From assembly GCF_024198215.1 (NCBI RefSeq), contig NZ_JAKCFA010000031.1, forward strand, positions 45,983 through 109,982: a DNA stretch of 64,000 bases, in the 5' to 3' direction. Numbering within the stretch: the first letter of the stretch is position 1; each line of letters begins with the position of its first letter. The position numbers and the translations under genes were made by a program. The notes under the pieces were generated by a model. It searched no databases, had not been told where the DNA came from, and was given only the letters and a program-made list of their open reading frames with translations. Of this stretch, positions 56,081 to 63,709 are shown piece by piece. Origin of the DNA: Myxococcus qinghaiensis. GTDB lineage: Bacteria > Myxococcota > Myxococcia > Myxococcales > Myxococcaceae.

Positions 56081-57109
56081 ATGCGAGTCCTTCACCTGCT
56101 GGCGAGCCCCTTTTTCAGCGGCCCTGCTGAGAACGTCGCATTGCTCGCGCTGGCGCAGCGGGAGGCCGGCCACGAGGTGACGGTGGCGGTGGACCGTCGG
56201 CGCGAGGAGGTGCTGGCGGAAGAGCCCGCGGTGCCACGGCTTCGGGAGCTGGGGTTGTTGGATGACGAGGGCCTGGAGCTGTCAGTGAAGTCCCCGCCCT
56301 GGCGTGTGTGGCGCGACTTGCGACGGCTGCGCGCGCGGCGAGTCGACGTGGTGCACTCGCACTTCAGCCACGACCACTTCCTGGCGAGGTGGGGACGGCC
56401 CGAGGGCGCGGTGTTGGTCCGCTCCCTTCATGCACCGCGCTCCATCCGCTCCTCGTTGCCAGCGGCGGACGCGTACACAGTGCCAGCGAACTCATTGCTC
56501 CCCCTCTTGTCGGAGCGAGGAAAGGTGGCCCGGGTACTCCCCGCGCTGGTGGATCCACGCTTCAGTCCCGTGTCGGACCGTGAGGTGTTGCGACGCAAGC
56601 TCGGACTGAAGGGCGCGCCGCTGGTGGGGATGGTCTCCACGTTCCAGCCGTCGCGACGGCACGCGGTCGGGGTGGAAGCCTTCGCGCTCTACCGCAAGCA
56701 TCGGCCTGAGGCGCGCTTCGTCCTGGTGGGAGACGGCGGGTTGCTGGAGGCGACGCGGAGTCAGGTGGCGTCACTGGGGCTGACGGAAGCGGTGGTCTTC
56801 GCCGGCTATCAGCAGGGTGCGGACTTCGCGCGGTGGCTGAAGTCCTTGGACGAGGTCTGGCTGTTGGGGCTCGGGAACGACTGGAGTGCGAGAGCAGCGG
56901 CGCAGGCCCGAGCCTGCGGGGTGCGAGTGGTGGCGGTGGAGGAAGGTGCGCTCCCCGAGCTGGCGGATGCGCGAGTCGCCGAGCCCACGCCCGAAGCAGT
57001 GGTGGCCGCTTCGCTGTCAGGGCAGCGGGCACCCGTAGCACACCCGACGAATGCGAGCATCGCCGCCGATGTCCTCGCCCTCTACGCGCAAGTGACGCGC
57101 ACGCGCTGA
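56081..57109 (+). CDS. Glycosyltransferase-like protein, divergent GT4
   Basis: A 342-residue GT-B protein: HLLASPFFSGPAENVALLAL at the start, DVVHSHFSHDHFLARW mid N-lobe and RFVLVGDGGLLEATRSQV in the C-lobe. The region of the usual EX7E motif reads LGLGNDWSARAAAQARACG, so the usual Glu residues are replaced. It may bind donors differently or be inactive. It starts 4 nt after the previous glycosyltransferase. An LPS core role is likely by context. Confidence 0.85.
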   Translation: MRVLHLLASPFFSGPAENVALLALAQREAGHEVTVAVDRRREEVLAEEPAVPRLRELGLLDDEGLELSVKSPPWRVWRDLRRLRARRVDVVHSHFSHDHFLARWGRPEGAVLVRSLHAPRSIRSSLPAADAYTVPANSLLPLLSERGKVARVLPALVDPRFSPVSDREVLRRKLGLKGAPLVGMVSTFQPSRRHAVGVEAFALYRKHRPEARFVLVGDGGLLEATRSQVASLGLTEAVVFAGYQQGADFARWLKSLDEVWLLGLGNDWSARAAAQARACGVRVVAVEEGALPELADARVAEPTPEAVVAASLSGQRAPVAHPTNASIAADVLALYAQVTRTR

Positions 57110-57167
57110 GTCGTACGTGATGGCATGGACTGGTAGCGTGTCGGAAGCATGTTGACCCTCGACGATG

Positions 57168-57186
57168 CCCGACGATTCGTGTCGGG
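57168..57186 (+). promoter_or_regulatory. Small hairpin before lpxK
   Basis: CCCGAC (57168-57173) and GTCGGG (57181-57186) form a perfect 6-bp stem with a 7-nt loop, ending 9 nt before the GTG at 57196. It could affect ribosome binding. No experimental meaning is known. Confidence 0.25.
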
Positions 57187-57195
57187 ACGCGCCAT

Positions 57196-58344
57196 GTGTG
57201 GAGCCTCCAGGTCTTGAGCATTCCCGCTCCCGAGTCTCCCACCGCCATCGAGCGGGTGTTCTACCCGCCGTCGCCCGAGCCCTGGGGCCGGCGTGTCTTG
57301 CTGTCCCCGCTCACGGCGATGTCATGGACCTATGCCGCGGCGGTGCATCTGCGAGGCGCCCTGTATGGCCTGGGCCTGCTGCGCGCCGAGCGGGTGGAAG
57401 GACTGCGGGTTGTCTCCGTGGGCAACCTCAACGTGGGAGGAACGGGGAAGACGCCCGCGGTGCTCCACCTGGCGGACCTGCTGGTGCGCGAGGGCCGCAA
57501 GGTCGGCATCCTCACGCGGGGCTACGGGCGTCGCTCGCAAGAGCCGCTCACCTTCACGGGGGCGGAGTCGCAACCGTCGGTGGAGGACGCGGGAGATGAG
57601 CCCTTGCTGCTCGCGCGCCGCTGCCCGAGCGTCAGGATTTTCGTGAACGCGGACCGGGTCTCCAGCGCCTACCGGGCGCGAGACGAGTACGGCCTGGACA
57701 CGGTGCTCCTCGACGACGGCTTCCAGCACCGACGCCTCGCGCGCGATGAGAACCTCGTCGTGGTGGATGAAGCCGTGGGGCTCGGCAATGGCCACATGTT
57801 GCCGAGAGGCCCGCTGCGAGAGCCCGCTTCGTCCCTCCGGAGGGCCACGTTGCTCTGGGTGCGAACGTCCACCGCCTCGGGCGCGAGCGAGTCCCCGCCC
57901 GCACCGTTCGATGCGAGGAGCCTGGGGCTGCCGCGTGAAGGCGAGGGACTTCCACGCGTCCGTGCACGCTATGGACCTTCGGCCTGGGTGGACCCGTCGG
58001 GAGGGCTGCATCCCACGGGAGCGCTGAGGGGCCAGGGGGTGCTGGCATTGGCGGGCCTCGGTCGGCCGGGGGGCTTCTTGAAGACGCTGAGGTCCCTCGG
58101 AGTGGAGGTCCTGGATGCGGCACTCTTCCCGGACCACCACCGCTTCACGATGGACGAGTTGCGTGACGTGGAGGCGCGGGCCGCGAAGCTGGGGGCGGTG
58201 AAGGTGGTGACGACCGAGAAGGACGCGGTGCGTCTGCCCGTGGGGTTCTCGGCCTGGAAGGTCCGGTTGGGGGTGGACGTGTTGGAGGGCGAGTCGCATC
58301 TGCGTCGAGCGCTCGGCCTGTCGGGCGCGTCTGCCGACTTGTGA
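57196..58344 (+). CDS. lpxK: LpxK, tetraacyldisaccharide 4'-kinase
   Basis: A 382-residue kinase that phosphorylates the lipid A disaccharide at the 4' position. The membrane-associated N-terminus includes LSPLTAMSWTYAAAVHL. The P-loop is SVGNLNVGGTGKTP. ILTRGYGRR, VLLDDGFQHRRLARD and the DHHRFTMDEL segment are all conserved. GTG 57196 is used; TTG 57214 (SIPAPESP) is an alternative. Length is somewhat longer than the E. coli enzyme (328), mainly through inserts around nt 57840-57960. Confidence 0.94.
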   Translation: MWSLQVLSIPAPESPTAIERVFYPPSPEPWGRRVLLSPLTAMSWTYAAAVHLRGALYGLGLLRAERVEGLRVVSVGNLNVGGTGKTPAVLHLADLLVREGRKVGILTRGYGRRSQEPLTFTGAESQPSVEDAGDEPLLLARRCPSVRIFVNADRVSSAYRARDEYGLDTVLLDDGFQHRRLARDENLVVVDEAVGLGNGHMLPRGPLREPASSLRRATLLWVRTSTASGASESPPAPFDARSLGLPREGEGLPRVRARYGPSAWVDPSGGLHPTGALRGQGVLALAGLGRPGGFLKTLRSLGVEVLDAALFPDHHRFTMDELRDVEARAAKLGAVKVVTTEKDAVRLPVGFSAWKVRLGVDVLEGESHLRRALGLSGASADL

Positions 58345-58375
58345 GACGCGGGGGGCTGTGGGACAAACCGCCGCC

Positions 58376-59389
58376 ATGGCCGCAGTCTCGCCCGTTCGCT
58401 CGTCGCCTCTGCCCACTCGCCTGCCGCTCGCGTTCGCGCGCCGCAGGGTGTTGCTGGTGGGGGACCTGGTCGCAGACCACTACATCTACGGGCAGACGGA
58501 CCGGGTGAGCCGCGAGGCCCCGGTGCTCATCGTCCGCTACGAGTCCGCCGAGGTGAAGCTGGGCGGCGGGGCGAACGTGGCGGCCAACGTCCGCGCGCTG
58601 ACGGGGCAGGTGACAGCCGTCGGCATGCTGGGCGCGGATGAGATGGGCCGCGAGCTGCGCCGCCTGTTCTCCGAGTCGGGAGTGCGCCTGCACGCGGTGG
58701 GCGGACGGGGCCTGGCGACGGAGACGAAGACCCGCATCCTCGCGGGTGGCGTGAGCACGACACGGCAGCAGATGTTGCGCCTGGACCGGGGCCAGCGCTC
58801 GGCCTTTCCGCCGAGTGTGCGCAAGGCCCTGGCGAAGCACGTGGCCGAAGCGGCGAAGGACGCGGACGCGGTGGTCGTCTCGGACTACGGCGCGGGAGTG
58901 CTGAGCGACGAGGTGCGCGAGGTGCTTCGGAAGCTGGCGGCGGATGGATTGCCGGTGTGCGTGGACAGTCGCTATGCGCTGTCGTCGTTCTCGGGGCTGA
59001 CGGTGTGCAAGCCCAACGAGCCGGAGCTGGAGGCGTTGGCGGGGCGCCCCGTGCGCTCGCAGGAGGACTTGCTGGCGGCGGGCCACGAGGCGGTGCGCAG
59101 GCTGGGGTGTCGCGCGCTGCTGGTGACGCGCGGCCGGCACGGCATGGCGCTCTTCGACGCGGACGGAGGGGTGGACCTCATTCCGGTGCACGGCGCGAAG
59201 GCGGCGGTGGACGTGACGGGCGCTGGCGACACGGTGATTGCGACGTTCTCCCTGGCGCTGGCGGCGGGCGCCTCGTTCGGCGAGGCGGCGCGGCTGGCGA
59301 ACGTCGCGGGTTCGATGGTCGTGCAGAAGTCGGGCACCGCGACGGTGTCACGAGACGAGCTGCTGGCGGAGCTGCGGAGCGCGCGATGA
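58376..59389 (+). CDS. hldE1: D-glycero-beta-D-manno-heptose-7-phosphate kinase
   Basis: A 337-residue PfkB/ribokinase-family enzyme, the kinase half of HldE (RfaE domain I). It has VLLVGDLVADHYIYG, KLGGGANVAANVRAL, VCKPNEPELEAL and the catalytic DVTGAGDTVIA. In E. coli the kinase and adenylyltransferase are one protein. Here they are separate genes joined by ATGA. It acts in ADP-heptose synthesis for the LPS inner core. ATG 58376 or GTG 58358 could be the start. Confidence 0.93.
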   Translation: MAAVSPVRSSPLPTRLPLAFARRRVLLVGDLVADHYIYGQTDRVSREAPVLIVRYESAEVKLGGGANVAANVRALTGQVTAVGMLGADEMGRELRRLFSESGVRLHAVGGRGLATETKTRILAGGVSTTRQQMLRLDRGQRSAFPPSVRKALAKHVAEAAKDADAVVVSDYGAGVLSDEVREVLRKLAADGLPVCVDSRYALSSFSGLTVCKPNEPELEALAGRPVRSQEDLLAAGHEAVRRLGCRALLVTRGRHGMALFDADGGVDLIPVHGAKAAVDVTGAGDTVIATFSLALAAGASFGEAARLANVAGSMVVQKSGTATVSRDELLAELRSAR

Positions 59390-59874
59390 GCACCTTGGAG
59401 AAGATTCAGTCGCTCGAGCAGGTGGCGGAGGCGAGGGCGCGCTGGAAGGCCGAGGGCCGCACGGTGGCGCTCGCGAACGGCGTGTTCGACCTCTTGCACG
59501 TGGGGCACGTGCGGTACCTGGAAGGTGCCCGGGAGCTGGCGGACGTGCTGGTGGTGGCGGTGAACTCGGACGCCTCGACACGGGCGTACAAGGGCCCTGG
59601 TCGGCCACACATCCCCGAGGGGGAGCGCGCGGAGTTGGTCGCCGCGCTTGCCTGTACGGACCGAGTCATCGTCTTCGACGAGCCCAACGTGCGCGGCATC
59701 ATTCGCGTGCTGAAGCCGGACGTGCATGTGAAGGGCACGGACTACACACCGGACACCATCCCCGAAGGAGACGAGGTCCGGGCCTACGGTGGGCGCACGG
59801 CGGTGTCGGGAGACCCGAAGGACCACAGCACGACGGAGCTGGCGCGCCGGCTCGGCCGTGAGAGCGCGAAGTAG
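59386..59874 (+). CDS. hldE2: Heptose-1-phosphate adenylyltransferase
   Basis: A 162-residue cytidylyltransferase-fold protein (RfaE domain II): VALANGVFDLLHVGHVRYLEGA with the HxGH nucleotide motif, VVAVNSDASTRAYKGPGRP, VHVKGTDYTPDTIPE, and a final STTELARRLG. It makes ADP-D-glycero-D-manno-heptose. It overlaps the kinase gene by ATGA, which should give matched amounts of the two enzymes that E. coli carries as one chain. Confidence 0.95.
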   Translation: MSTLEKIQSLEQVAEARARWKAEGRTVALANGVFDLLHVGHVRYLEGARELADVLVVAVNSDASTRAYKGPGRPHIPEGERAELVAALACTDRVIVFDEPNVRGIIRVLKPDVHVKGTDYTPDTIPEGDEVRAYGGRTAVSGDPKDHSTTELARRLGRESAK

Positions 59875-59877
59875 GGC

Positions 59878-60069
59878 ATGCCGACCCTGGATGAGGGGCT
59901 CCTGGCGGTGCTGGGCTGTCCCCAGTGCAAGGGCCCGCTCACCGTCATCGAGCAGTCGGAGCAGGTGAAGGTCCGCTGTTCCCGGTGCCAGTGTGAATGG
60001 CCCGTGGAGGAGGGAGTGCCGCACCTGCTCCACGAGCGGATGTCTCGATACGACGGGCCTGGCGAGTGA
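59878..60069 (+). CDS. Trm112/YcaR-family small zinc-ribbon protein
   Basis: A 63-residue protein: LAVLGCPQCKGPL with a C-x2-C pair, then VRCSRCQCEWPVEEGVPHLL, the standard Trm112-like pattern (UPF0434). In Gram-negative bacteria such genes often sit beside lpxK and kdsB. The precise role is unclear, although Trm112 proteins activate methyltransferases in other contexts. It starts 3 nt after the heptose gene. Confidence 0.9.
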   Translation: MPTLDEGLLAVLGCPQCKGPLTVIEQSEQVKVRCSRCQCEWPVEEGVPHLLHERMSRYDGPGE

Positions 60070-60087
60070 GCCGCTTTTCAGCGGCTC
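60068..60087 (+). terminator. Stem-loop terminator after Trm112-like gene
   Basis: GAGCCGC (60068-60074) and GCGGCTC (60081-60087) form a 7-bp stem with loop TTTTCA, overlapping the stop codon. There is little T-tract after it. It closes the waaA-lpxK-hld run ahead of a convergent gene. Confidence 0.6.
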
Positions 60088-60144
60088 GAGCCTTCATCCC
60101 TGACCGCCGGCTTCGTCGACAAGGCGGCTGCGGTCGCTCATCGC

Positions 60145-61239
60145 CTATCGGGCGAGCTGCGCCGCGAAGGAGCGGGCCTCTTCGGCGGCGCGAGCCTCCA
60201 ACCCCTGACCCCCTGCACCATCGACGAGGCTGGTGAGGTCGACCATCCGGTGAGGCGCATACGCATGGCCCCACCGCTCCATGTCCATGCGGAGGAAGTA
60301 CGCCAGCGTCGGAGCGCCCACGGACACCGACAGGTGCATGGGCCCGGTGTTGTTGCAGATGGTGAGGCCGGCGGCGCGCATGAGCGCGGCGAGCTCGTCC
60401 AGGTTCGTGGCGGGCGCGAGTCGCGCGCCGGGAGCAGCCGACACCACGGAGCGGGCGAGGTCCTCTTCTCCGGGGCCCCACGTGACGATGGGAATACGGC
60501 CGGACTCGAGGAGCGCGCGGGCCGCCGCGGCGAACGCCTCGGGAGGGATGCGTCGAGGTCCCAGCCGACCTCCGGGATTGATGACCGCCTTGGGCGTGCT
60601 GGCGTCCGCGTCCAGGAAGGCACGGAACGAAGCCCCGATGTTGGGCTCGCGGAAGGAGAGTCCCCGAGCCAGCGAGCCGCCCGTGACTGGGGTCAGCAGG
60701 TGGGTGCGCTGAAGCGCCTCGCTCCGGCTGTCGGCACGGGCAGGGACGGACAGGGAGTGGAGGCTGGACACCGGCCAGACGCTCGGCCCGATGACCACGG
60801 CGCGAGGGCCGGCGAGGCGTGACACCAGGGCGCTCGTCACCGACGGGGCTTCCCAGTTGGCGCAGTCGACCACCAGGTCATACCCGGCGCGGCGGAGGGC
60901 GCGGATTCCTGGAGCCAGAGGGCCCATCCAGATGCGCCGCCGGTCGAACGCGATGACCTGGTCCGCGTCGGGGTGGCCGGCCAGGACGCGGGCCACCTTG
61001 GCGTGAACGAGCACATGCACCTCGGGGGTGGGGTGCACGTGGGCCTTGAGGGTGCGCAGGAGGGGGGTGGTGAGGAGGGCCTCGCCCACGCGGTTGTCGG
61101 GCCGCACGAGCAGCACCTTCCGGGGGACGGGGAGGGAACTTCCAGGACGGAGCCGGCGGCCGGGGCGCCAGAACAGCACGGACGCCACGAGCGCCAGCGC
61201 CAGCTTCGCCCACAACTCGAGCCGCTTGTGCCAGACCAT
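60145..61239 (-). CDS. Family 9 glycosyltransferase, heptosyltransferase-like
   Basis: A 364-residue GT9 enzyme. VLLVRPDNRVGEALLTTPLL opens the N-lobe, and DLVVDCANWEAPSVTSAL follows. The C-lobe has INPGGRLGPRRIPPEAFA and the conserved ICNNTGPMHLSVSVGAPT. GT9 enzymes (WaaC/WaaF/WaaQ) add heptose to the LPS core from ADP-heptose, which fits the hld genes next door. A hydrophobic N-terminal stretch (LALALVASVLFW) may attach it to the membrane. ATG 61239 is chosen over 61281. Confidence 0.9.
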   Translation of the reverse strand: MVWHKRLELWAKLALALVASVLFWRPGRRLRPGSSLPVPRKVLLVRPDNRVGEALLTTPLLRTLKAHVHPTPEVHVLVHAKVARVLAGHPDADQVIAFDRRRIWMGPLAPGIRALRRAGYDLVVDCANWEAPSVTSALVSRLAGPRAVVIGPSVWPVSSLHSLSVPARADSRSEALQRTHLLTPVTGGSLARGLSFREPNIGASFRAFLDADASTPKAVINPGGRLGPRRIPPEAFAAAARALLESGRIPIVTWGPGEEDLARSVVSAAPGARLAPATNLDELAALMRAAGLTICNNTGPMHLSVSVGAPTLAYFLRMDMERWGHAYAPHRMVDLTSLVDGAGGQGLEARAAEEARSFAAQLAR

Positions 61240-61249
61240 CGCGGCGCGG

Positions 61250-61277
61250 ACCCTACACAGAACTGAAAGGGGTGCAA
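61250..61277 (-). promoter_or_regulatory. Putative promoter of GT9 gene
   Basis: On the minus strand, TTGCAC (61277-61272) and TAGGGT (61255-61250) are 16 nt apart. The -10 ends 10 nt before the ATG, so a near-leaderless mRNA is predicted. The -10 is identical to that proposed for lptE. Confidence 0.45.
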
Positions 61278-61322
61278 GCACGCTGCTTGACCTGCGGACG
61301 GAAAGCCCCTAGCAACCGCCCA

Positions 61323-62201
61323 ATGCTGAAGAGCATGACCGGGTTTGGCGCGGGCCGTGCGCGCGTGGGGGACGAAGAGGTCTCCGTGGAGTTGCGCTCT
61401 CTCAATCACAAGTTCTGCGAGGTGAAGGCGAGACTGCCTCGAGAACTCGCGTCGCTGGAGCCGAGCGTCACGAAGCAGGTGAAGGACCGGCTGGCCCGTG
61501 GCTCGGTCGAGCTGCTGGTGAAGCGGCAGTCCTCCACGGCGACGGGGACGGTGCCCACGGTGGACCTGAACCTGGCGCGCGAGTACCTGCGCACCTTCCG
61601 CGACTTGGCCAAGGAACTGGGCCTCCCGGCCGACGTGGCCTGGTCGCAGGTGGCCAACCAGCAGGGCGTCGTGCGCCTGGAAGAGAAGGGCGTGAATCTG
61701 GAGTCGGCGACGCCCGCGGTGACGGAGGCGTTGGACCAGGCGCTCGGGGCCCTGGAGAAGATGCGGCTTGTCGAGGGCGAGGCGATTTACGCCGACCTGG
61801 ACGCGCGACTGAAGTTGCTTGAGGGTTGGAGCCGCGAAGTGGCTCACCTTGCTCCCCGCGCGGTGCAGGACTACCAGCAGCGGCTCACGGAGCGGGTGGC
61901 GGAGCTGGCGCGTGGCGTCGCGGTGGACCCGCAGCGGCTGGCGCAGGAAGTGGTGCTCTTCGCCGAGCGCACGGACATCGCCGAGGAGGTCACCCGACTG
62001 GCGAGCCACCTGGAGCAGTTCCGCGCGCTCATGGTGAGCACCGAGCCCGCGGGCCGTCGCATGGATTTTCTCGTGCAGGAGATGCACCGCGAGGTGAACA
62101 CGACCGGTTCCAAGAGCCAGCACACGGAGATCTCCGTGCGCGTGGTCTCGATGAAGGCCGAAGTCGAGCGCATCCGCGAACAGGTGCAGAACGTCGAATG
62201 A
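61323..62201 (+). CDS. yicC: YicC-family endoribonuclease-like protein
   Basis: A 292-residue protein: MLKSMTGFGAGRARVGDEEVSVELRSLNHKF-type opening (here seen as SMTGFGAGR and ELRSLNHKF), KDRLARGSVELLVKR, and the C-terminal segment TNTTGSKS-like VNTTGSKSQHTEI. YicC proteins have been linked to RNA turnover and act as endoribonucleases in E. coli. The gene almost always precedes gmk, as here with ATGA overlap. ATG 61323 starts exactly at the conserved N-terminus. Confidence 0.94.
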   Translation: MLKSMTGFGAGRARVGDEEVSVELRSLNHKFCEVKARLPRELASLEPSVTKQVKDRLARGSVELLVKRQSSTATGTVPTVDLNLAREYLRTFRDLAKELGLPADVAWSQVANQQGVVRLEEKGVNLESATPAVTEALDQALGALEKMRLVEGEAIYADLDARLKLLEGWSREVAHLAPRAVQDYQQRLTERVAELARGVAVDPQRLAQEVVLFAERTDIAEEVTRLASHLEQFRALMVSTEPAGRRMDFLVQEMHREVNTTGSKSQHTEISVRVVSMKAEVERIREQVQNVE

Positions 62202-62827
62202 GCGAACCCACCATCCTTCAGCCCGGTCTGCTGCTCGTCCTCTCCGCGCCCTCCGGGGCAGGGAAGACCACCCTTGCCCATCGGCTCCTCAAGGAGACGC
62301 CGCAGGCGAACTTCTCCATCAGCGTCACGACGCGCCGCCCCCGAGGCAAGGAGCAGGAAGGGGTGGACTACGAGTTCGTGGACGTCGCCACCTTCCAGGC
62401 GAAGATTGAGCGGGGCGAGTTCGTGGAGTGGGCGGAGGTCCACGGCCACTTCTACGGCAGCCCCCAGTCGACGGTGGAGGTTGCTCGCGCCCGTCGGGGC
62501 GTGGCCATCTTCGACATCGACGTGCAGGGCGGCCAGGCCATCAAGCGCAAGCACCCCGACGCGGTCACCATCTTCGTGCTCCCGCCCTCCATGGACGAGC
62601 TGGATCGCCGGTTGCGGGACCGGCAGACGGATTCGGATGAGACCATCCGGCGCCGGATGCTGGCGGCCCGCTCGGAGATGGAGCGGGGTATCGCCTCCTA
62701 CGACTACATCGTCGTGAACGACGACTTCGAGCGCGCGTACAGCGAGCTGCGCGCGGTGGTGGTGGCCGAGGGCTGTCGCCGCGGCCGGGTGGACGTCTCG
62801 AGGTTGAAGCTGGGTGTGGGGAGCTGA
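62198..62827 (+). CDS. gmk: Guanylate kinase
   Basis: A 209-residue kinase that converts GMP to GDP. It has the P-loop VLSAPSGAGKTTL, the GMP-binding SVTTRRPRGKEQEGVDYEFV, FVEWAEVHGHFYGSP, DIDVQGGQAIK, the lid RRRMLAARSEME and YDYIVVNDD. Length and order are standard. The ATG overlaps the yicC stop. rpoZ, which often follows gmk, is absent; the rRNA regulatory region comes next. Confidence 0.96.
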   Translation: MSEPTILQPGLLLVLSAPSGAGKTTLAHRLLKETPQANFSISVTTRRPRGKEQEGVDYEFVDVATFQAKIERGEFVEWAEVHGHFYGSPQSTVEVARARRGVAIFDIDVQGGQAIKRKHPDAVTIFVLPPSMDELDRRLRDRQTDSDETIRRRMLAARSEMERGIASYDYIVVNDDFERAYSELRAVVVAEGCRRGRVDVSRLKLGVGS

Positions 62828-62855
62828 GCGCGAGGGGCAGGGGAGGGGCGCTGAA

Positions 62856-62966
62856 GTGACAATCAGCAAACTTCTTGCGCCGTCCCGCTGCTTGGTGGAT
62901 AAGCCGCCCACCTCACGGCGAGGCGCGGGTGGCCCAAAGCCCTCCGCGACGAGCAGGCAGCCGTGA
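62856..62966 (+). pseudogene. Possible truncated ptsN (EIIA-Ntr) remnant
   Basis: A 36-codon frame starting at GTG 62856 with a strong GGGAGGGG 7 nt upstream. Its first residues, TISKLLAPSRCLVD, resemble the opening of nitrogen-PTS EIIA proteins (pattern ISxLLxPxxxLxD). The likeness fades after about 20 residues and a stop follows at 62964. It may be a decayed gene start or chance. Confidence 0.22.
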
Positions 62967-63085
62967 TTTCCGTCAGCAACTCGTGCGGAATCAGCGCTCA
63001 CGGCGCTGGGGTTCTCTGAACCACGTAGAATAGGACCGTCGGTCCCTGGAGGATTCCCTACACGGGGCCTTCGTGGGACTTCGAG

Positions 63086-63128
63086 TGTCCGGAGCAGCTC
63101 GTGACAACGAGTTGACATTCTCCGGACA
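63086..63128 (+). repeat. Inverted repeat spanning rrn promoter P0
   Basis: TGTCCGGAG (63086-63094) and CTCCGGACA (63120-63128) are perfect complements. Nested inside is CTCG (63098-63101) with CGAG (63108-63111). The -35 hexamer of P0 lies between the arms. It could be an operator or a terminator of upstream transcription. Confidence 0.6.
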
Positions 63129-63140
63129 GCTCCATAGATG
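63112..63140 (+). promoter_or_regulatory. rrn promoter P0
   Basis: TTGACA (63112-63117), a perfect -35, and TAGATG (63135-63140), with a 17-nt spacer. It is the most upstream of the tandem series. Confidence 0.55.
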
Positions 63141-63252
63141 GTCAGCCAGCAGGAAGTGGTCCGGTGGGCGTCGCGGTGGTGGGGTTGGAGGTCGTCTCGT
63201 GCGAGACGGCACTGGAGCTGGGGCTGACGGTGGGGCGGGGCTCGGAAGCGGT

Positions 63253-63296
63253 TTGACTCTGGATGCGGCGGTGGTAGAAGCCGCGCCCCTCACGAA
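63253..63296 (+). promoter_or_regulatory. rrn promoter P1
   Basis: TTGACT (63253-63258), 16-nt spacer, TAGAAG (63275-63280), then the GC-rich discriminator CCGCGCCCC. The block from TAGAAG to 63296 is identical to that of P3. Confidence 0.65.
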
Positions 63297-63362
63297 CGGA
63301 GCCCGCGCACTGGCGCGAAGCACTTCGGCGCGAGGACTCAGAACGACATTGGAAATACGGCG

Positions 63363-63420
63363 GTCAACGAAGCGAGTTGACAGAAGGCGCGGCGGTGATA
63401 GAAGCCGCGCCCCCGACGAA
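63363..63420 (+). promoter_or_regulatory. rrn promoter P2
   Basis: TTGACA (63377-63382), 16-nt spacer, TAGAAG (63399-63404), then CCGCGCCCCCGACGAA. An inverted repeat GTCAAC (63363-63368) / GTTGAC (63376-63381) covers the -35. Confidence 0.7.
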
Positions 63421-63456
63421 GAAGCCCGGAAGCAGCAGGGCGGAGACGGCGAGGGA

Positions 63457-63518
63457 GTCAACGAAGCAGCGGTTGACACGGGACGCAGCGGAGAGATAGA
63501 AGCCGCGCCCCTCACGAA
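63457..63518 (+). promoter_or_regulatory. rrn promoter P3
   Basis: TTGACA (63473-63478), 18-nt spacer, TAGAAG (63497-63502), then CCGCGCCCCTCACGAA. An inverted repeat GTCAAC (63457-63462) / GTTGAC (63472-63477) covers the -35. Confidence 0.7.
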
Positions 63519-63587
63519 GGAAACAGCGGAAGCCACTGGGCGGCGCTGAGGACTTCGGAGAACGCCGAAAAGGGACGCAAAGCGAAG

Positions 63588-63616
63588 TTGACAGCTGACG
63601 CGGACCTGAATAAAAG
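63588..63616 (+). promoter_or_regulatory. rrn promoter P4
   Basis: TTGACA (63588-63593), 17-nt spacer and TAAAAG (63611-63616). It is the nearest promoter to 16S rRNA (about 260 nt upstream). It lacks the CCGCGCCCC discriminator block of P1-P3. Confidence 0.65.
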
Positions 63617-63695
63617 ATGCGACCCGCCGACAGGAAGTGGCGGGCAGCAGACAGAAGCAATGGTAGCAAGTAGTCGCGGTTGAAACAAGCGACTC

Positions 63696-63709
63696 GGTCT
63701 TTGAAAACC
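63696..63709 (+). promoter_or_regulatory. boxA-like antitermination element
   Basis: GGTCTTTGAAAACC matches the boxA type found in rRNA leaders, where NusB/S10 load to prevent Rho termination. A weaker copy, CAATCTTTGAGAAGG, starts at 63755. A stem-loop, GATTG (63737-63741) with CAATC (63755-63759) enclosing CGG/CCG, lies between them. Confidence 0.7.

Noticed and set aside
61871..63118. Long minus-strand frame across yicC, gmk and the gap beyond
   Set aside because: It lies opposite two certain genes, has no ribosome site or domain, and is a GC-driven shadow frame.
63073..63549. Plus-strand 158-codon frame in the rRNA promoter region
   Set aside because: It runs through four of the five proposed promoters, its apparent repeats are the promoter cassettes, and no ribosome site or known domain is present.
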